DNA of 47,621 nucleotides, taken from assembly GCF_032854445.1 (NCBI RefSeq), contig NW_027018278.1, positions 1 through 47,621 on the forward strand. Direction: 5' to 3'. The stretch comes from Liolophura sinensis. Lineage: Eukaryota > Mollusca > Polyplacophora > Chitonida > Chitonidae. Position 1 is the first letter of the stretch. Each line of letters begins with the position of its first letter. The notes under the pieces were generated by a model. The model worked only from the letters and a program-made list of their open reading frames with translations. It was not told where the DNA came from and did no database searches. A program made the translations under genes and the position numbers. This document shows positions 34,586 through 47,214 of this stretch, in pieces.

Positions 34586-37500
34586 TTGTACTTTTTACAG
34601 CAGACTGTATCAAGTACCTTGTGTTTTTCACATACAAATGGTGTGGTTTTTCTACACGTAGATAAAGACATTGAGATTGTCTTGCACTTAGAAGTAAGGC
34701 AATTGCTGGGTGAGTTAAATGGGCTTAGCCCAAAGATTTCAGGTCTTCTGGGCTACCGAAGGGCACATAACTTATAGTCAAAAGTTGAATATAGTAATGA
34801 CCAGTCGCGATTGTACAGAGTACAGTGTAGCCGGTTTTAATTAACAAAAAGACCAGGCAAAAATGCACAAGTGGAAAAACTGTTCCAGTGCTACTAGTAA
34901 GAGGCTAATCCGACGTATTTTGTGACGAGAAATCGAATGGTGCAATCCGCATTGCTCTCCGACCAATACTTTTGGCTGTAGCGACAATTGAATGATCATT
35001 TATGTCATAATCACGTGCGTAGCAACGGCTCTTACTCCATGGAAACCAGGGAAATTTGCAATTTTTCAACAGCTGCCGATGCCTGGCTCAATTCCGCATC
35101 TTTTGGCACCTTACTGAAGTGGGTTAGTGTTCAGTTGTACTTTTTACAGCAGACTGTATCAAGTACCTTGTGTTTTTCACGTACAAATGGTGTGGTTTTT
35201 CTACACGTAGATAAAGACATTGAGATTGTCTTGCACTTAGAAGTAAGGCAATTGCTGGGTGAGTTAAATGGGCTTAGCCCAAAGATATCAGGTCTTCTGG
35301 GCTACCGAAGGGCACATAACTTATAGTCAAAAGTTGAATATAGTAATGACCAGTTGCGATTGTACAGAGTACAGTTTAGCCGATTTCAATTAACAAAAAG
35401 ACCAGGCAAAAATGCAAAAGTGGAAAAACTGTTCCAGTGCTACTAGTAAGAGGCTAATCCGACGTATTTTGTGACGAGAAATCGAATGGTGCAAACCGCG
35501 TTGCTCTCCGAACAATATTTTAGGCTGTAGCGACAGGTCAATGATCATTGATGTCATAATCACGTGCCCAGCAACGGCTCTTACTCCATGGAAACCAGGG
35601 ATATTTGCAATTTTTTAACAGCTGCCGATGCCTGGCCCAATTCCACATCTTTTGGCACCTTATAAATGTGGGTCAGTGTTTAGTTCTACTTTTTACAGCA
35701 GACTGTATCAAGTACCTTGTGTTTTTCACGTACAAATGGTGTGGTTTTTCTACACGTAGATAAAGACATTGAGATTGTCTTGGACTTAGAAGTAAGACAA
35801 TTGCTGGGTGAGTTAAATGGGCTTAGCCGAAAGATTTGACGTCTTCTGGGCTACCGAAGGGCACATAACTTATAGTCAAAAGTTGAATATAGTAATGACC
35901 AGTCGCGATTGTACAGAGTACAGTGTAGCCGATTTCAATTAACAAAGAGACCAGGTAAAGATGCAAAAGTGGAAAAACTGTTTCAGTGCTGCTGGTAAGA
36001 GGCTAATCCGACGTATTTTGTGACGAGAAATCGAATGGTGCAAACCGCGTTGCTCTCCGACCAATACTTTTGGCTGTAGTGACAATTGAATGATCATTTA
36101 TGTCATAATCACGTGCCCAGCAACGGCTCTTACTCCATGGAAACCAGGGAAATTTGCAATTTTTCAACAGCTGCCCATGCCTGGCTCAATTCCGCATCTT
36201 TTGGCACCTTACTAAAGTGGGTTAGTGTTCAGTTGTACTTTTTACAGCAGACTGTATCAAGTACCTTGTGTTTTTCACGTACAAATGGTGTGGTTTTTCT
36301 ACACGTAGATAAAGACATTGAGATTGTCTTGCACTTAGAAGTAAGGCAATTGCTGGGTGAGTTAAATGGGCTTAGCCCAAAGATTTGACGTCTTCTGGGC
36401 TACCGAAGGGCACATAACTTATAGTCAAAAGTTGAATATAGTAATGACCAGTCGCGATTGTACAGAGTACAGTTTAGCCGATTTCAATTAACAAAAAGAC
36501 GAAGCAAAAATGCGAAAGTGGAAAAACTGTTCCAGTGCTACTAGTAAGAGGCTAATCCGACGTATTTTGTGACGAGAAATCGAATGGTGCAATCCGCGTT
36601 GCTCTCCGACCAATACTTTTGGCTGTAGCGACAGATCAATGATCATTGATGTCATAATCACGTGCCCAGCAACGGCTCTTACTCCATGGAAACCAGGGAT
36701 ATTTGCAATTTTTCAACAGCTGCCGATGCCTGGCTCAATTCCGCATCTTTTGGCACCTTACTGAAGTGGGTCAGTGTTCATTTGTACTTTTTACAGCAGA
36801 CTGTATCAAGTACCTTGTGGTTTTCACGTACAAATGGTGTGGTTTTTCTACACGTAGATAAAGACATTGAGATTGTCTTGCACTTAGATGTAAGGCAATT
36901 GCTGGGTGAGTTAAATGGGCTTGGCCCAAAGATTTGACGTCTTCTGGGCTACCGAAGGGCACATAACTTATAGTCAAAAGTTGAATATAGTAATGACCAG
37001 TCGCGATTGTACAGAGTACAGTGTAGCCGATTTCAACTAACAAAAAGACCAGGCAAAAATGCAAAAGTGGAAAAACTGTTCGAGTGCTTCTGGTAAGAGG
37101 CTAATCCGACGTATTTTGTGACGAGAAATCGAATGGTGCAAACCGCGTTGCTCTCCGACCAATTCTTTTGGCTGTAGCGACAATTGATTGATCATTGATG
37201 TCATAATCACGTGCCCAGCTACGGCTCTTACTCCATGGAAACCAGGGAAATTTGCAATTTTTCAACAGCTGCCGATGCCTGGCTCAATTCCGCATCTTTT
37301 GGCACCTTACTGAAGTGGGTCAGTGTTCAGTTGTACTTTTTACAGCAGACTGTATCAAGTACCTTGTGGTTTTCACGTACAAATGGTGTGGTTTTTCTAC
37401 ACGTAGATAAAGACATTGAGATTGTCTTGCACTTAGAAGTAAGGCAATTGCTGGGTGAGTTAAATGGGCTTGGCCCAAAGATTTGACGTCTTCTGGGCTA

Positions 37501-37673
37501 CCGAAGGGCACATAACTTATAGTCAAAAGTTGAATATAGTAATGACCAGTCGCGATTGTACAGAGTACAGTGTAGCCGATTTCAATTAACAAAAAGACCA
37601 GGCAAAAATGCAAAAGTGAAAAAACTGTTCCAGTGCTTCTGGTAAGAGGCTAATCCGACGTATTTTGTGACGA
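34038..37673 (+). repeat. Seven-copy displaced block, copy 2 (M63-M69 part)
   Basis: Copy starts: 34038, 34586, 35135, 35684, 36233, 36782, 37331. Classes: M63 C*, M64 B, M65 A, M66 B, M67 B, M68 B, M69 B. At least eight differences from copy 1 are visible by eye, including CGCATTGC near 34949, TGCGAAAG near 36511, AGATGTAAGG near 36887 and several one-base indels in copy 1. This pair is therefore older than the 4,392-bp and 2,197-bp duplications, or copy 1 contains sequencing errors. Confidence 0.8.
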
Positions 37674-37921
37674 GAAATCGAATGTTGCAAACCGCGTTGC
37701 TCTCCGACCAATTCTTTTTGCTGTAGCGACAATTGATTAATCATTGATGTCATAATCACGTGCCCAGCAACGGCTCTTACTCCATGGAAACCAGGAAAAT
37801 TTGCAATTTTTCAACAGCTGCCGATGCCTGGCTCAATTCCGCATCTTTTGGCACCTTACTGAAGTGGGTCAGTGTTCAGTTGTACTTTTTACAGCAGACT
37901 GTATCAAGTACCTTGTGTTTT

Positions 37922-39625
37922 TCACGTACAAATGGTGTGGTTTTTCTACACGTAGATAAAGACATTAAGATTGTCTTGCACTTAGAAGTAAGGCAATTGC
38001 TGGGTGAGTTAAATGGGCTTAGCCCAAAGATTTGACGTCTTCTGGGCTACCGAAGGGCACATAACTTATAGTCAAAAGTTGAATATAGTAATGACCAGTC
38101 GCGATTGTACAGAGTACAGTTTAGCCGATTTCAATTAACAAAAAGACGAAGCAAAAATGCAAAAGTGGAAAAACTGTTCCAGTGCTACTAGTAAGAGGCT
38201 AATCCGACGTATTTTGTGACGAGAAATCGAATGGTGCAAACCGCGTTGCTCTCCGACCAATACTTTTGGCTGTAGCGACAGATCAATGATCATTGATGTC
38301 ATAATCACGTGCCCAGCAACGGCTCTTACTCCATGGAAACCAGGGATATTTGCAATTTTTTAACAGCTGCCGATGCCTGGCCCAATTCCACATCTTTTGG
38401 CACCTTATAAATGTGGGTCAGTGTTTAGTTGTACTTTTCACAGCAGACTGTATCAAGTACCTTGTGTTTTTTATGTACAAATGGTGTGGTTTTTCTACAC
38501 GTAGATAAAGACATTGAGATTGTCTTGCACTTAGAAGTAAGGCAATTGCTGGGTGAGTTAAATGGGCTTGGCCCAAAGATTTGACGTCTTCTGGGCTACC
38601 GAAGGGCACATAACTTATAGTCAAAAGTTGAATATAGTAATGACCAGTCGCGATTGTACAGAGTGCAGTGTAGCCGGTTTCAATTAACAAAAAGAACAGG
38701 CAAAAATGCAAAAGTGGAAAAACTGTTCCAGTTCTGCTGGTAAGAGGCTAATCCGACGTATTTTGTGACGACAAATCGAATGGTGCAAACCGCGTTGCTC
38801 TCCGACCAATACTTTTGCCTGTAGTGACAATTGAATGATCATTTATGTCATAATCACGTGTGTAGCAACGGCTCTTACTCCATGGAAACCAGGGAAATTT
38901 GCAATTTTTCAACAGCTGCCGATGCCTGGCTCAATTCCGCATCTTTTGGCACCTTACTGAAGTGGGTCAGTGTTCAGTTGTACTTTTTACAGCAGACTGT
39001 ATCAAGTACCTTGTGGTTTTCACGTACAAATGGTGTGGTTTTTCTACACGTAGATAAAGACATTGAGATTGTCTTGGACTTAGAAGTAAGGCAATTGCTG
39101 GGTGAGTTAAATGGGCTTGGCCCAAAGATTTGACGTCTTCTGAGCTACCGAAGGGCACATAACTTATAGTCAAAAGTTGAATATAGTAATGACCAGTCGC
39201 GATTGTACAGAGTACAGTGTAGCCGATTTCAATTAACAAAAAGACCAGGCAAAAATGCAAAAGTTTACAAACTGTTCCAGTGCTGTTGATAAGAGGCTAA
39301 TCCGACGTATTTTGTGACGAGAAATCGAATGGTGCAAACCGCGTTGCTCTCCGACCAATACTTTTGGCTGTAGCGACAATTGATTGATCATTTATGTCAT
39401 AATCACGTGCCCAGCAACGGCTCTTACTCCATGGAAACCAGGGATATTTGCAATTTTTTAACAGCTGCCGATGCCTGGCCCAATTCTGCATCTTTTGGCA
39501 CCTTAAAAATGTGGGTCAGTGTTTAGTTGTACTTTTTACAGCAGACTGTATCAAGTACCTTGTGTTTTTTATGTACAAATGGTCTGGTTTTTCTACACGT
39601 AGATAAAGACATTGAGATTGTCTTG
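37922..39625 (+). repeat. Five-copy displaced block, copy 1
   Basis: Matches 40667-42370 at 2,745 bp. Bounding differences are 37921 T against 40666 A and 39626 C against 42371 G. Shared rare states are GACATTAAGATTG, GACGAAGCAAAAATG, AAAAAGAACAGG, CCAGTTCTGCTGG, CACGTGTGTAGC, GTTTACAAACTG and GCTGTTGATAAG. I saw no difference inside the matched 1,704 bp. Copy starts across 37.8-40.6 kb are 37880 (M70 A), 38429 (M71 B), 38978 (M72 A*), 39527 (M73 C) and 40076 (M74 B). Confidence 0.8.
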
Positions 39626-40666
39626 CACTTAGAAGTAAGACAATTGCTGGGTGAGTTAAATGGGCTTGGCCCAAAGATTTCAGGTCTTCTGGGCTACCGA
39701 AGGGCACATAACTTATAGTCAAAAGTTGAATATAGTAATGACCATTCGCGATTGTACAGAGTACAGTGTAGCCGATTTCAATTAACAAAAAGACCAGGCA
39801 AAAATGCAAAAGTGGAAAAACTGTTCCAGTGCTACTAGAAAGAGGCTAATCCGACGTATTTTGTGACGAGAAATCGAATGGGGCAATCCGCGTTGCTCTC
39901 CGACCAATACTTTTGGCTGTAGCGACAATTGAATGATCATTGATGTCATAATCACGTGCCCAGCAAGGGCTCTTACTCCATGGAAACCAGGGATATTTGC
40001 AATTTTTCAACAGCTGCCGATGCCTGGCTCAATTCCGCATCTTTTGGCACCTTATTTATGTGGGTCTGTGGTCAGTTGTACTTTTTACAGCAGACTGTAT
40101 CAAGTACCTTGTGTTTTTCACGTACAAATGGTGTGGTTTTTCTACACGTAGATAAAGACATTGAGATTGTCTTGCACTTAGAAGTAAGGCAATTGCTGGG
40201 TGAGTTAAATGGGCTTAGCCCAAAGATTTCAGGTCTTCTGGGCTACCGAAGGGCACATAACTTATAGTCAAAAGTTGAATATAGTAATGACCAGTCGCGA
40301 TTGTACAGAGTACAGTGTAGCCGATTTCAATTAACAAAAAGACCAGGCAAAAATGCAAAAGTTTACAAACTGTTCCAGTGCTGCTGGTAAGAGGCTAATC
40401 CGACGTATTTTGTGACGAGAAATCGAATGGTGCAATCCGCGTTGCTCTCCGACCAATACTTTTGGCTGTAGTGACAATTGAATGATCATTTATGTCATAA
40501 TCACGTGCCCAGCAACGGCTCTTACTCCATGGAAACCAGGGAAATTTGCAATTTTTCAACAGCTGCCGATGCCTGGCTCAATTCCGCATCTTTTGGCACC
40601 TTGCTGAAGTGGGTTAGTGTTCAGTTGTACTTTTTACAGCAGACTGTATCAAGTACCTTGTGTTTA

Positions 40667-42370
40667 TCACGTACAAATGGTGTGGTTTTTCTACACGTAG
40701 ATAAAGACATTAAGATTGTCTTGCACTTAGAAGTAAGGCAATTGCTGGGTGAGTTAAATGGGCTTAGCCCAAAGATTTGACGTCTTCTGGGCTACCGAAG
40801 GGCACATAACTTATAGTCAAAAGTTGAATATAGTAATGACCAGTCGCGATTGTACAGAGTACAGTTTAGCCGATTTCAATTAACAAAAAGACGAAGCAAA
40901 AATGCAAAAGTGGAAAAACTGTTCCAGTGCTACTAGTAAGAGGCTAATCCGACGTATTTTGTGACGAGAAATCGAATGGTGCAAACCGCGTTGCTCTCCG
41001 ACCAATACTTTTGGCTGTAGCGACAGATCAATGATCATTGATGTCATAATCACGTGCCCAGCAACGGCTCTTACTCCATGGAAACCAGGGATATTTGCAA
41101 TTTTTTAACAGCTGCCGATGCCTGGCCCAATTCCACATCTTTTGGCACCTTATAAATGTGGGTCAGTGTTTAGTTGTACTTTTCACAGCAGACTGTATCA
41201 AGTACCTTGTGTTTTTTATGTACAAATGGTGTGGTTTTTCTACACGTAGATAAAGACATTGAGATTGTCTTGCACTTAGAAGTAAGGCAATTGCTGGGTG
41301 AGTTAAATGGGCTTGGCCCAAAGATTTGACGTCTTCTGGGCTACCGAAGGGCACATAACTTATAGTCAAAAGTTGAATATAGTAATGACCAGTCGCGATT
41401 GTACAGAGTGCAGTGTAGCCGGTTTCAATTAACAAAAAGAACAGGCAAAAATGCAAAAGTGGAAAAACTGTTCCAGTTCTGCTGGTAAGAGGCTAATCCG
41501 ACGTATTTTGTGACGACAAATCGAATGGTGCAAACCGCGTTGCTCTCCGACCAATACTTTTGCCTGTAGTGACAATTGAATGATCATTTATGTCATAATC
41601 ACGTGTGTAGCAACGGCTCTTACTCCATGGAAACCAGGGAAATTTGCAATTTTTCAACAGCTGCCGATGCCTGGCTCAATTCCGCATCTTTTGGCACCTT
41701 ACTGAAGTGGGTCAGTGTTCAGTTGTACTTTTTACAGCAGACTGTATCAAGTACCTTGTGGTTTTCACGTACAAATGGTGTGGTTTTTCTACACGTAGAT
41801 AAAGACATTGAGATTGTCTTGGACTTAGAAGTAAGGCAATTGCTGGGTGAGTTAAATGGGCTTGGCCCAAAGATTTGACGTCTTCTGAGCTACCGAAGGG
41901 CACATAACTTATAGTCAAAAGTTGAATATAGTAATGACCAGTCGCGATTGTACAGAGTACAGTGTAGCCGATTTCAATTAACAAAAAGACCAGGCAAAAA
42001 TGCAAAAGTTTACAAACTGTTCCAGTGCTGTTGATAAGAGGCTAATCCGACGTATTTTGTGACGAGAAATCGAATGGTGCAAACCGCGTTGCTCTCCGAC
42101 CAATACTTTTGGCTGTAGCGACAATTGATTGATCATTTATGTCATAATCACGTGCCCAGCAACGGCTCTTACTCCATGGAAACCAGGGATATTTGCAATT
42201 TTTTAACAGCTGCCGATGCCTGGCCCAATTCTGCATCTTTTGGCACCTTAAAAATGTGGGTCAGTGTTTAGTTGTACTTTTTACAGCAGACTGTATCAAG
42301 TACCTTGTGTTTTTTATGTACAAATGGTCTGGTTTTTCTACACGTAGATAAAGACATTGAGATTGTCTTG
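40667..42370 (+). repeat. Five-copy displaced block, copy 2
   Basis: Partner of 37922-39625. Copy starts here are 40625 (M75 A), 41174 (M76 B) and 41723 (M77 A*). The next stretch (42.37-42.95 kb) instead resembles 40.2-40.8 kb, four units back, so the five-unit relationship switches to a four-unit one at about 42.37 kb. Confidence 0.75.
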
Positions 42371-43843
42371 GACTAAGAAGTAAGACAATTGCTGGGTGAG
42401 TTAAGTGGGCTTAGCCCAAAGATTTCAGGTCTTCTGGGCTACCGAAGGGCACATAACTTATAGTCAAAAGTTGAATATAGTAATGACCAGTCGCGATTGT
42501 ACAGAGTACAGTGTAGCCGATTTCAATTAACAAAAAGACCAGGCAAAAATGCAAAAGTTTACAAACTGTTCCAGTGCTGCTGGTAAGAGGCTAATCCGAC
42601 GTATTTTGTGACGAGAAATCGAATGGTGCAATCCGCGTTGCTCTCCGACCAATACTTTTGGCTGTAGTGACAATTGAATGATCATTTATGTCATAATCAC
42701 GTGCCAAGCAACGGCTCTTACTCCATGGAAACCAGGGAAATTTGCAATTTTTCAACAGCTGCCGATGCCTGGCTCAATTCCGCATCTTTTGGCACCTTAC
42801 TGAAGTGGGTCAGTGTTCAGTTGTACTTTTTACAGCAGACTGTATCAAGTACCTTGTGTTTTTTACGTACAAATGGTGTGGTTTTTCTACACGTAGATAA
42901 AGACATTAAGATTGTATTGCACTTAGAAGTAAGGCAATTGCTGGGTGAGTTAAATGGGCTTAGCCCAAAGATTTGACGTCTTCTGGGCTACCGAAAGGCC
43001 ACATAACTTATAGTCAAAAGTTGAATATAGTAATGACCAGTCGCGATTGTACAGAGTAGAGTTTAGCCGATTTCAATTAACAAAAAGACGAAGCAAAAAT
43101 GCAAAAGTGCAAAAACTGTTCCAGTGCTACTAGTAAGAGGCTAATCCGACGTATTTTGTGACGACAAATCGAATGGTGCAAACCGCGTTGCTCTCCGACC
43201 AATACTTTTGGCTGTAGCGACAATTAATTGATCATTGATGTCATAATCACGTGCCCAGCAACGGCTCTTACTCCATGGAAACCAGGGATATTTGCAATTT
43301 TTTAACAGCTGCCGATGCCTGGCCCAATTCCACATCTTTTGGCACCTTATAAATGTGGGTCAGTGTTTAGTTGTACTTTTCACAGCAGACTGTATCAAGT
43401 ACCTTGTGTTTTTTATGTACAAATGGTGTGGTTTTTCTACACGTAGATAAAGACATTGAGATTGTCTTGGACTTAGAAGTAAGGCAATTGCTGGGTGAGT
43501 TGAATGGGCTTAGCCGATAGATTTGACGTCTTCTGGGCTACCGAAGGGCACATAACTTATAGTCAAAAGTTGAATATAGTAATGACCAGTCGCGATTGTA
43601 CAGAGTACAGTGTAGCCGATTTCAATTAACAAAAAGACCAGGTAAAAATGCAAAAGTGGAAAAACTGTTCCAGTGCTGCTGGTAAGAGGCTAATCCGACG
43701 TATTTTGTGACGAGAAATCGAATGGTGCAAACCGCGTTGCTCTCCGACCAATACTTTTGGCTGTAGTGACAATTGAATGATAATTTATGTCATAATCACG
43801 TGCCCAGCAACGGCTCTTACTCCATGGAAACCAGGGAAATTTG
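41647..43843 (+). repeat. Four-monomer tandem duplication, copy 1 (2,197 bp)
   Basis: Matches the next block at 2,197 bp (4 x 549 + 1). The matched windows are 41609-43881 and 43806-46078, and I found no difference across these ~2.27 kb. The extra base comes from GAAAGGCCACAT (near 42994 and 45191), present in both copies. Other private states shared by both are GGACTAAGAAG, GAGTTAAGTGGGC, GTGCCAAGC, ATTGTATTGC, AAGTGCAAAAAC and GACAATTAATTGATC. Copy starts: 41723 (M77 A*), 42272 (M78 B), 42821 (M79 A), 43371 (M80 B). Confidence 0.9.
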
Positions 43844-46040
43844 CAATTTTTCAACAGCTGCCGATGCCTGGCTCAATTCCGCATCTTTTGGCACCTTACT
43901 GAAGTGGGTCAGTGTTCAGTTGTACTTTTTACAGCAGACTGTATCAAGTACCTTGTGGTTTTCACGTACAAATGGTGTGGTTTTTCTACACGTAGATAAA
44001 GACATTGAGATTGTCTTGGACTTAGAAGTAAGGCAATTGCTGGGTGAGTTAAATGGGCTTGGCCCAAAGATTTGACGTCTTCTGAGCTACCGAAGGGCAC
44101 ATAACTTATAGTCAAAAGTTGAATATAGTAATGACCAGTCGCGATTGTACAGAGTACAGTGTAGCCGATTTCAATTAACAAAAAGACCAGGCAAAAATGC
44201 AAAAGTTTACAAACTGTTCCAGTGCTGTTGATAAGAGGCTAATCCGACGTATTTTGTGACGAGAAATCGAATGGTGCAAACCGCGTTGCTCTCCGACCAA
44301 TACTTTTGGCTGTAGCGACAATTGATTGATCATTTATGTCATAATCACGTGCCCAGCAACGGCTCTTACTCCATGGAAACCAGGGATATTTGCAATTTTT
44401 TAACAGCTGCCGATGCCTGGCCCAATTCTGCATCTTTTGGCACCTTAAAAATGTGGGTCAGTGTTTAGTTGTACTTTTTACAGCAGACTGTATCAAGTAC
44501 CTTGTGTTTTTTATGTACAAATGGTCTGGTTTTTCTACACGTAGATAAAGACATTGAGATTGTCTTGGACTAAGAAGTAAGACAATTGCTGGGTGAGTTA
44601 AGTGGGCTTAGCCCAAAGATTTCAGGTCTTCTGGGCTACCGAAGGGCACATAACTTATAGTCAAAAGTTGAATATAGTAATGACCAGTCGCGATTGTACA
44701 GAGTACAGTGTAGCCGATTTCAATTAACAAAAAGACCAGGCAAAAATGCAAAAGTTTACAAACTGTTCCAGTGCTGCTGGTAAGAGGCTAATCCGACGTA
44801 TTTTGTGACGAGAAATCGAATGGTGCAATCCGCGTTGCTCTCCGACCAATACTTTTGGCTGTAGTGACAATTGAATGATCATTTATGTCATAATCACGTG
44901 CCAAGCAACGGCTCTTACTCCATGGAAACCAGGGAAATTTGCAATTTTTCAACAGCTGCCGATGCCTGGCTCAATTCCGCATCTTTTGGCACCTTACTGA
45001 AGTGGGTCAGTGTTCAGTTGTACTTTTTACAGCAGACTGTATCAAGTACCTTGTGTTTTTTACGTACAAATGGTGTGGTTTTTCTACACGTAGATAAAGA
45101 CATTAAGATTGTATTGCACTTAGAAGTAAGGCAATTGCTGGGTGAGTTAAATGGGCTTAGCCCAAAGATTTGACGTCTTCTGGGCTACCGAAAGGCCACA
45201 TAACTTATAGTCAAAAGTTGAATATAGTAATGACCAGTCGCGATTGTACAGAGTAGAGTTTAGCCGATTTCAATTAACAAAAAGACGAAGCAAAAATGCA
45301 AAAGTGCAAAAACTGTTCCAGTGCTACTAGTAAGAGGCTAATCCGACGTATTTTGTGACGACAAATCGAATGGTGCAAACCGCGTTGCTCTCCGACCAAT
45401 ACTTTTGGCTGTAGCGACAATTAATTGATCATTGATGTCATAATCACGTGCCCAGCAACGGCTCTTACTCCATGGAAACCAGGGATATTTGCAATTTTTT
45501 AACAGCTGCCGATGCCTGGCCCAATTCCACATCTTTTGGCACCTTATAAATGTGGGTCAGTGTTTAGTTGTACTTTTCACAGCAGACTGTATCAAGTACC
45601 TTGTGTTTTTTATGTACAAATGGTGTGGTTTTTCTACACGTAGATAAAGACATTGAGATTGTCTTGGACTTAGAAGTAAGGCAATTGCTGGGTGAGTTGA
45701 ATGGGCTTAGCCGATAGATTTGACGTCTTCTGGGCTACCGAAGGGCACATAACTTATAGTCAAAAGTTGAATATAGTAATGACCAGTCGCGATTGTACAG
45801 AGTACAGTGTAGCCGATTTCAATTAACAAAAAGACCAGGTAAAAATGCAAAAGTGGAAAAACTGTTCCAGTGCTGCTGGTAAGAGGCTAATCCGACGTAT
45901 TTTGTGACGAGAAATCGAATGGTGCAAACCGCGTTGCTCTCCGACCAATACTTTTGGCTGTAGTGACAATTGAATGATAATTTATGTCATAATCACGTGC
46001 CCAGCAACGGCTCTTACTCCATGGAAACCAGGGAAATTTG
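43844..46040 (+). repeat. Four-monomer tandem duplication, copy 2 (2,197 bp)
   Basis: Second tandem copy: M81 A* (43920), M82 B (44469), M83 A (45018), M84 B (45568). The junction interval is 43806-43881, bounded by GTGCCCAGC (against GTGTGTAGC at 41604) on the left and CCGCATC (against CCGAATC at 46077) on the right. Apparent identity makes this the youngest event in the window, unless the assembler collapsed or duplicated a read path. Confidence 0.9.
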
Positions 46041-47214
46041 CAATTTTTCAACAGCTGCCGATGCCTGGCTCAATTCCGAATCTTTTGGCTCCTTACTGAA
46101 GTGGGTCAGTGTTCAGTTGTACTTTTTACAGCAGACTGTATCAAGTACCTTGTGGTTTTCACGTACAAATGGTGTGGTTTTTCTACACGTAGATAAAGAC
46201 ATTGAGATTGTCTTGGACTTAGAAGTAAGACAATTGCTGGGTGAGTTAAATGGGATTAGCCGAAAGATTTGACGTCTTCTGGGCTACCGAAGGGCACATA
46301 ACTTATAGTCAAAAGTTGAATATAGTAATGACCAGTCGCGATTGTACAGAGTACAGTGTAGCCGATTTCAATTAACAAAAAGACCAGGTAGAAATGCAAA
46401 AGTGGAAAAACTGTTCCAGTGCTGCTGGTAAGAGGCTAATCCGACGTATTTTGTGACGAGAAATCGAATGGTGCAAACCGCGTTGCTCTCCGACCAATAC
46501 TTTTGGCTGTAGCGACAGATCAATGATCATTGATGTCATAATCACGTGCCCAGCAACGGCTCTTACTCCATGGAAACCAGGGATATTTGCAATTTTTTAA
46601 CAGCTGCCGATGCCTGGCCCAATTCCACATCTTTTGGCACCTTATAAATGTGGGTCAGTGTTTAGTTGTACTTTTTACAGCACACTGTATCAAGTACCTT
46701 GTGTTTTTTATGTACAAATGGTCTGGTTTTTCTACACGTAGATAAAGACATTGAGATTGTCTTGGACTTAGAAGTAAGACAATTGCTGGGTGAGTTAAAT
46801 GGGCTTAGCCGAAAGATTTGACGTCTTCTGGGCTACCGAAGGGCACATAACTTATAGTCAAAAGTTGAATATAGTAATGACCAGTCGCGATTGTACAGAG
46901 TACAGTGTAGCCGATTTCAATTAACAAAAAGACCAGGGAAAAATGCAAAAGTGGAAAAACTGTTCCAGTGCTACTAGTAAGAGCCTAATCCGACGTATTT
47001 TGTGACGAGAAATCGAATGGTGCAATCCGCGTTGCTCTCCGACCAATACTTTTGGCTGTAGCGACAATTGAATGATCATTTATATCATAATCACGTGCGT
47101 AGCAACGGCTCTTACTCCATGGAAACCAGGGAAATTTGCAATTTTTCAACAGCTGCCGATGCCTGGCTCAATTCCGCATCTTTTGGCACCTTACTGAAGT
47201 GGGTCAGTGTTCAG
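46041..47214 (+). repeat. Right-hand copies M84 (end) to M86
   Basis: Copy starts 46117 (M85 A) and 46666 (M86 B). Private states include CCGAATC and TTGGCTCC near 46077-46091, GGGATTAGCCG near 46252, GGTAGAAATGC near 46388, CAGCACACTG near 46678 and ATATCATAATC near 47082. M86 reintroduces GCGTAGCAACGG. No higher-order block could be assigned. Confidence 0.75.
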
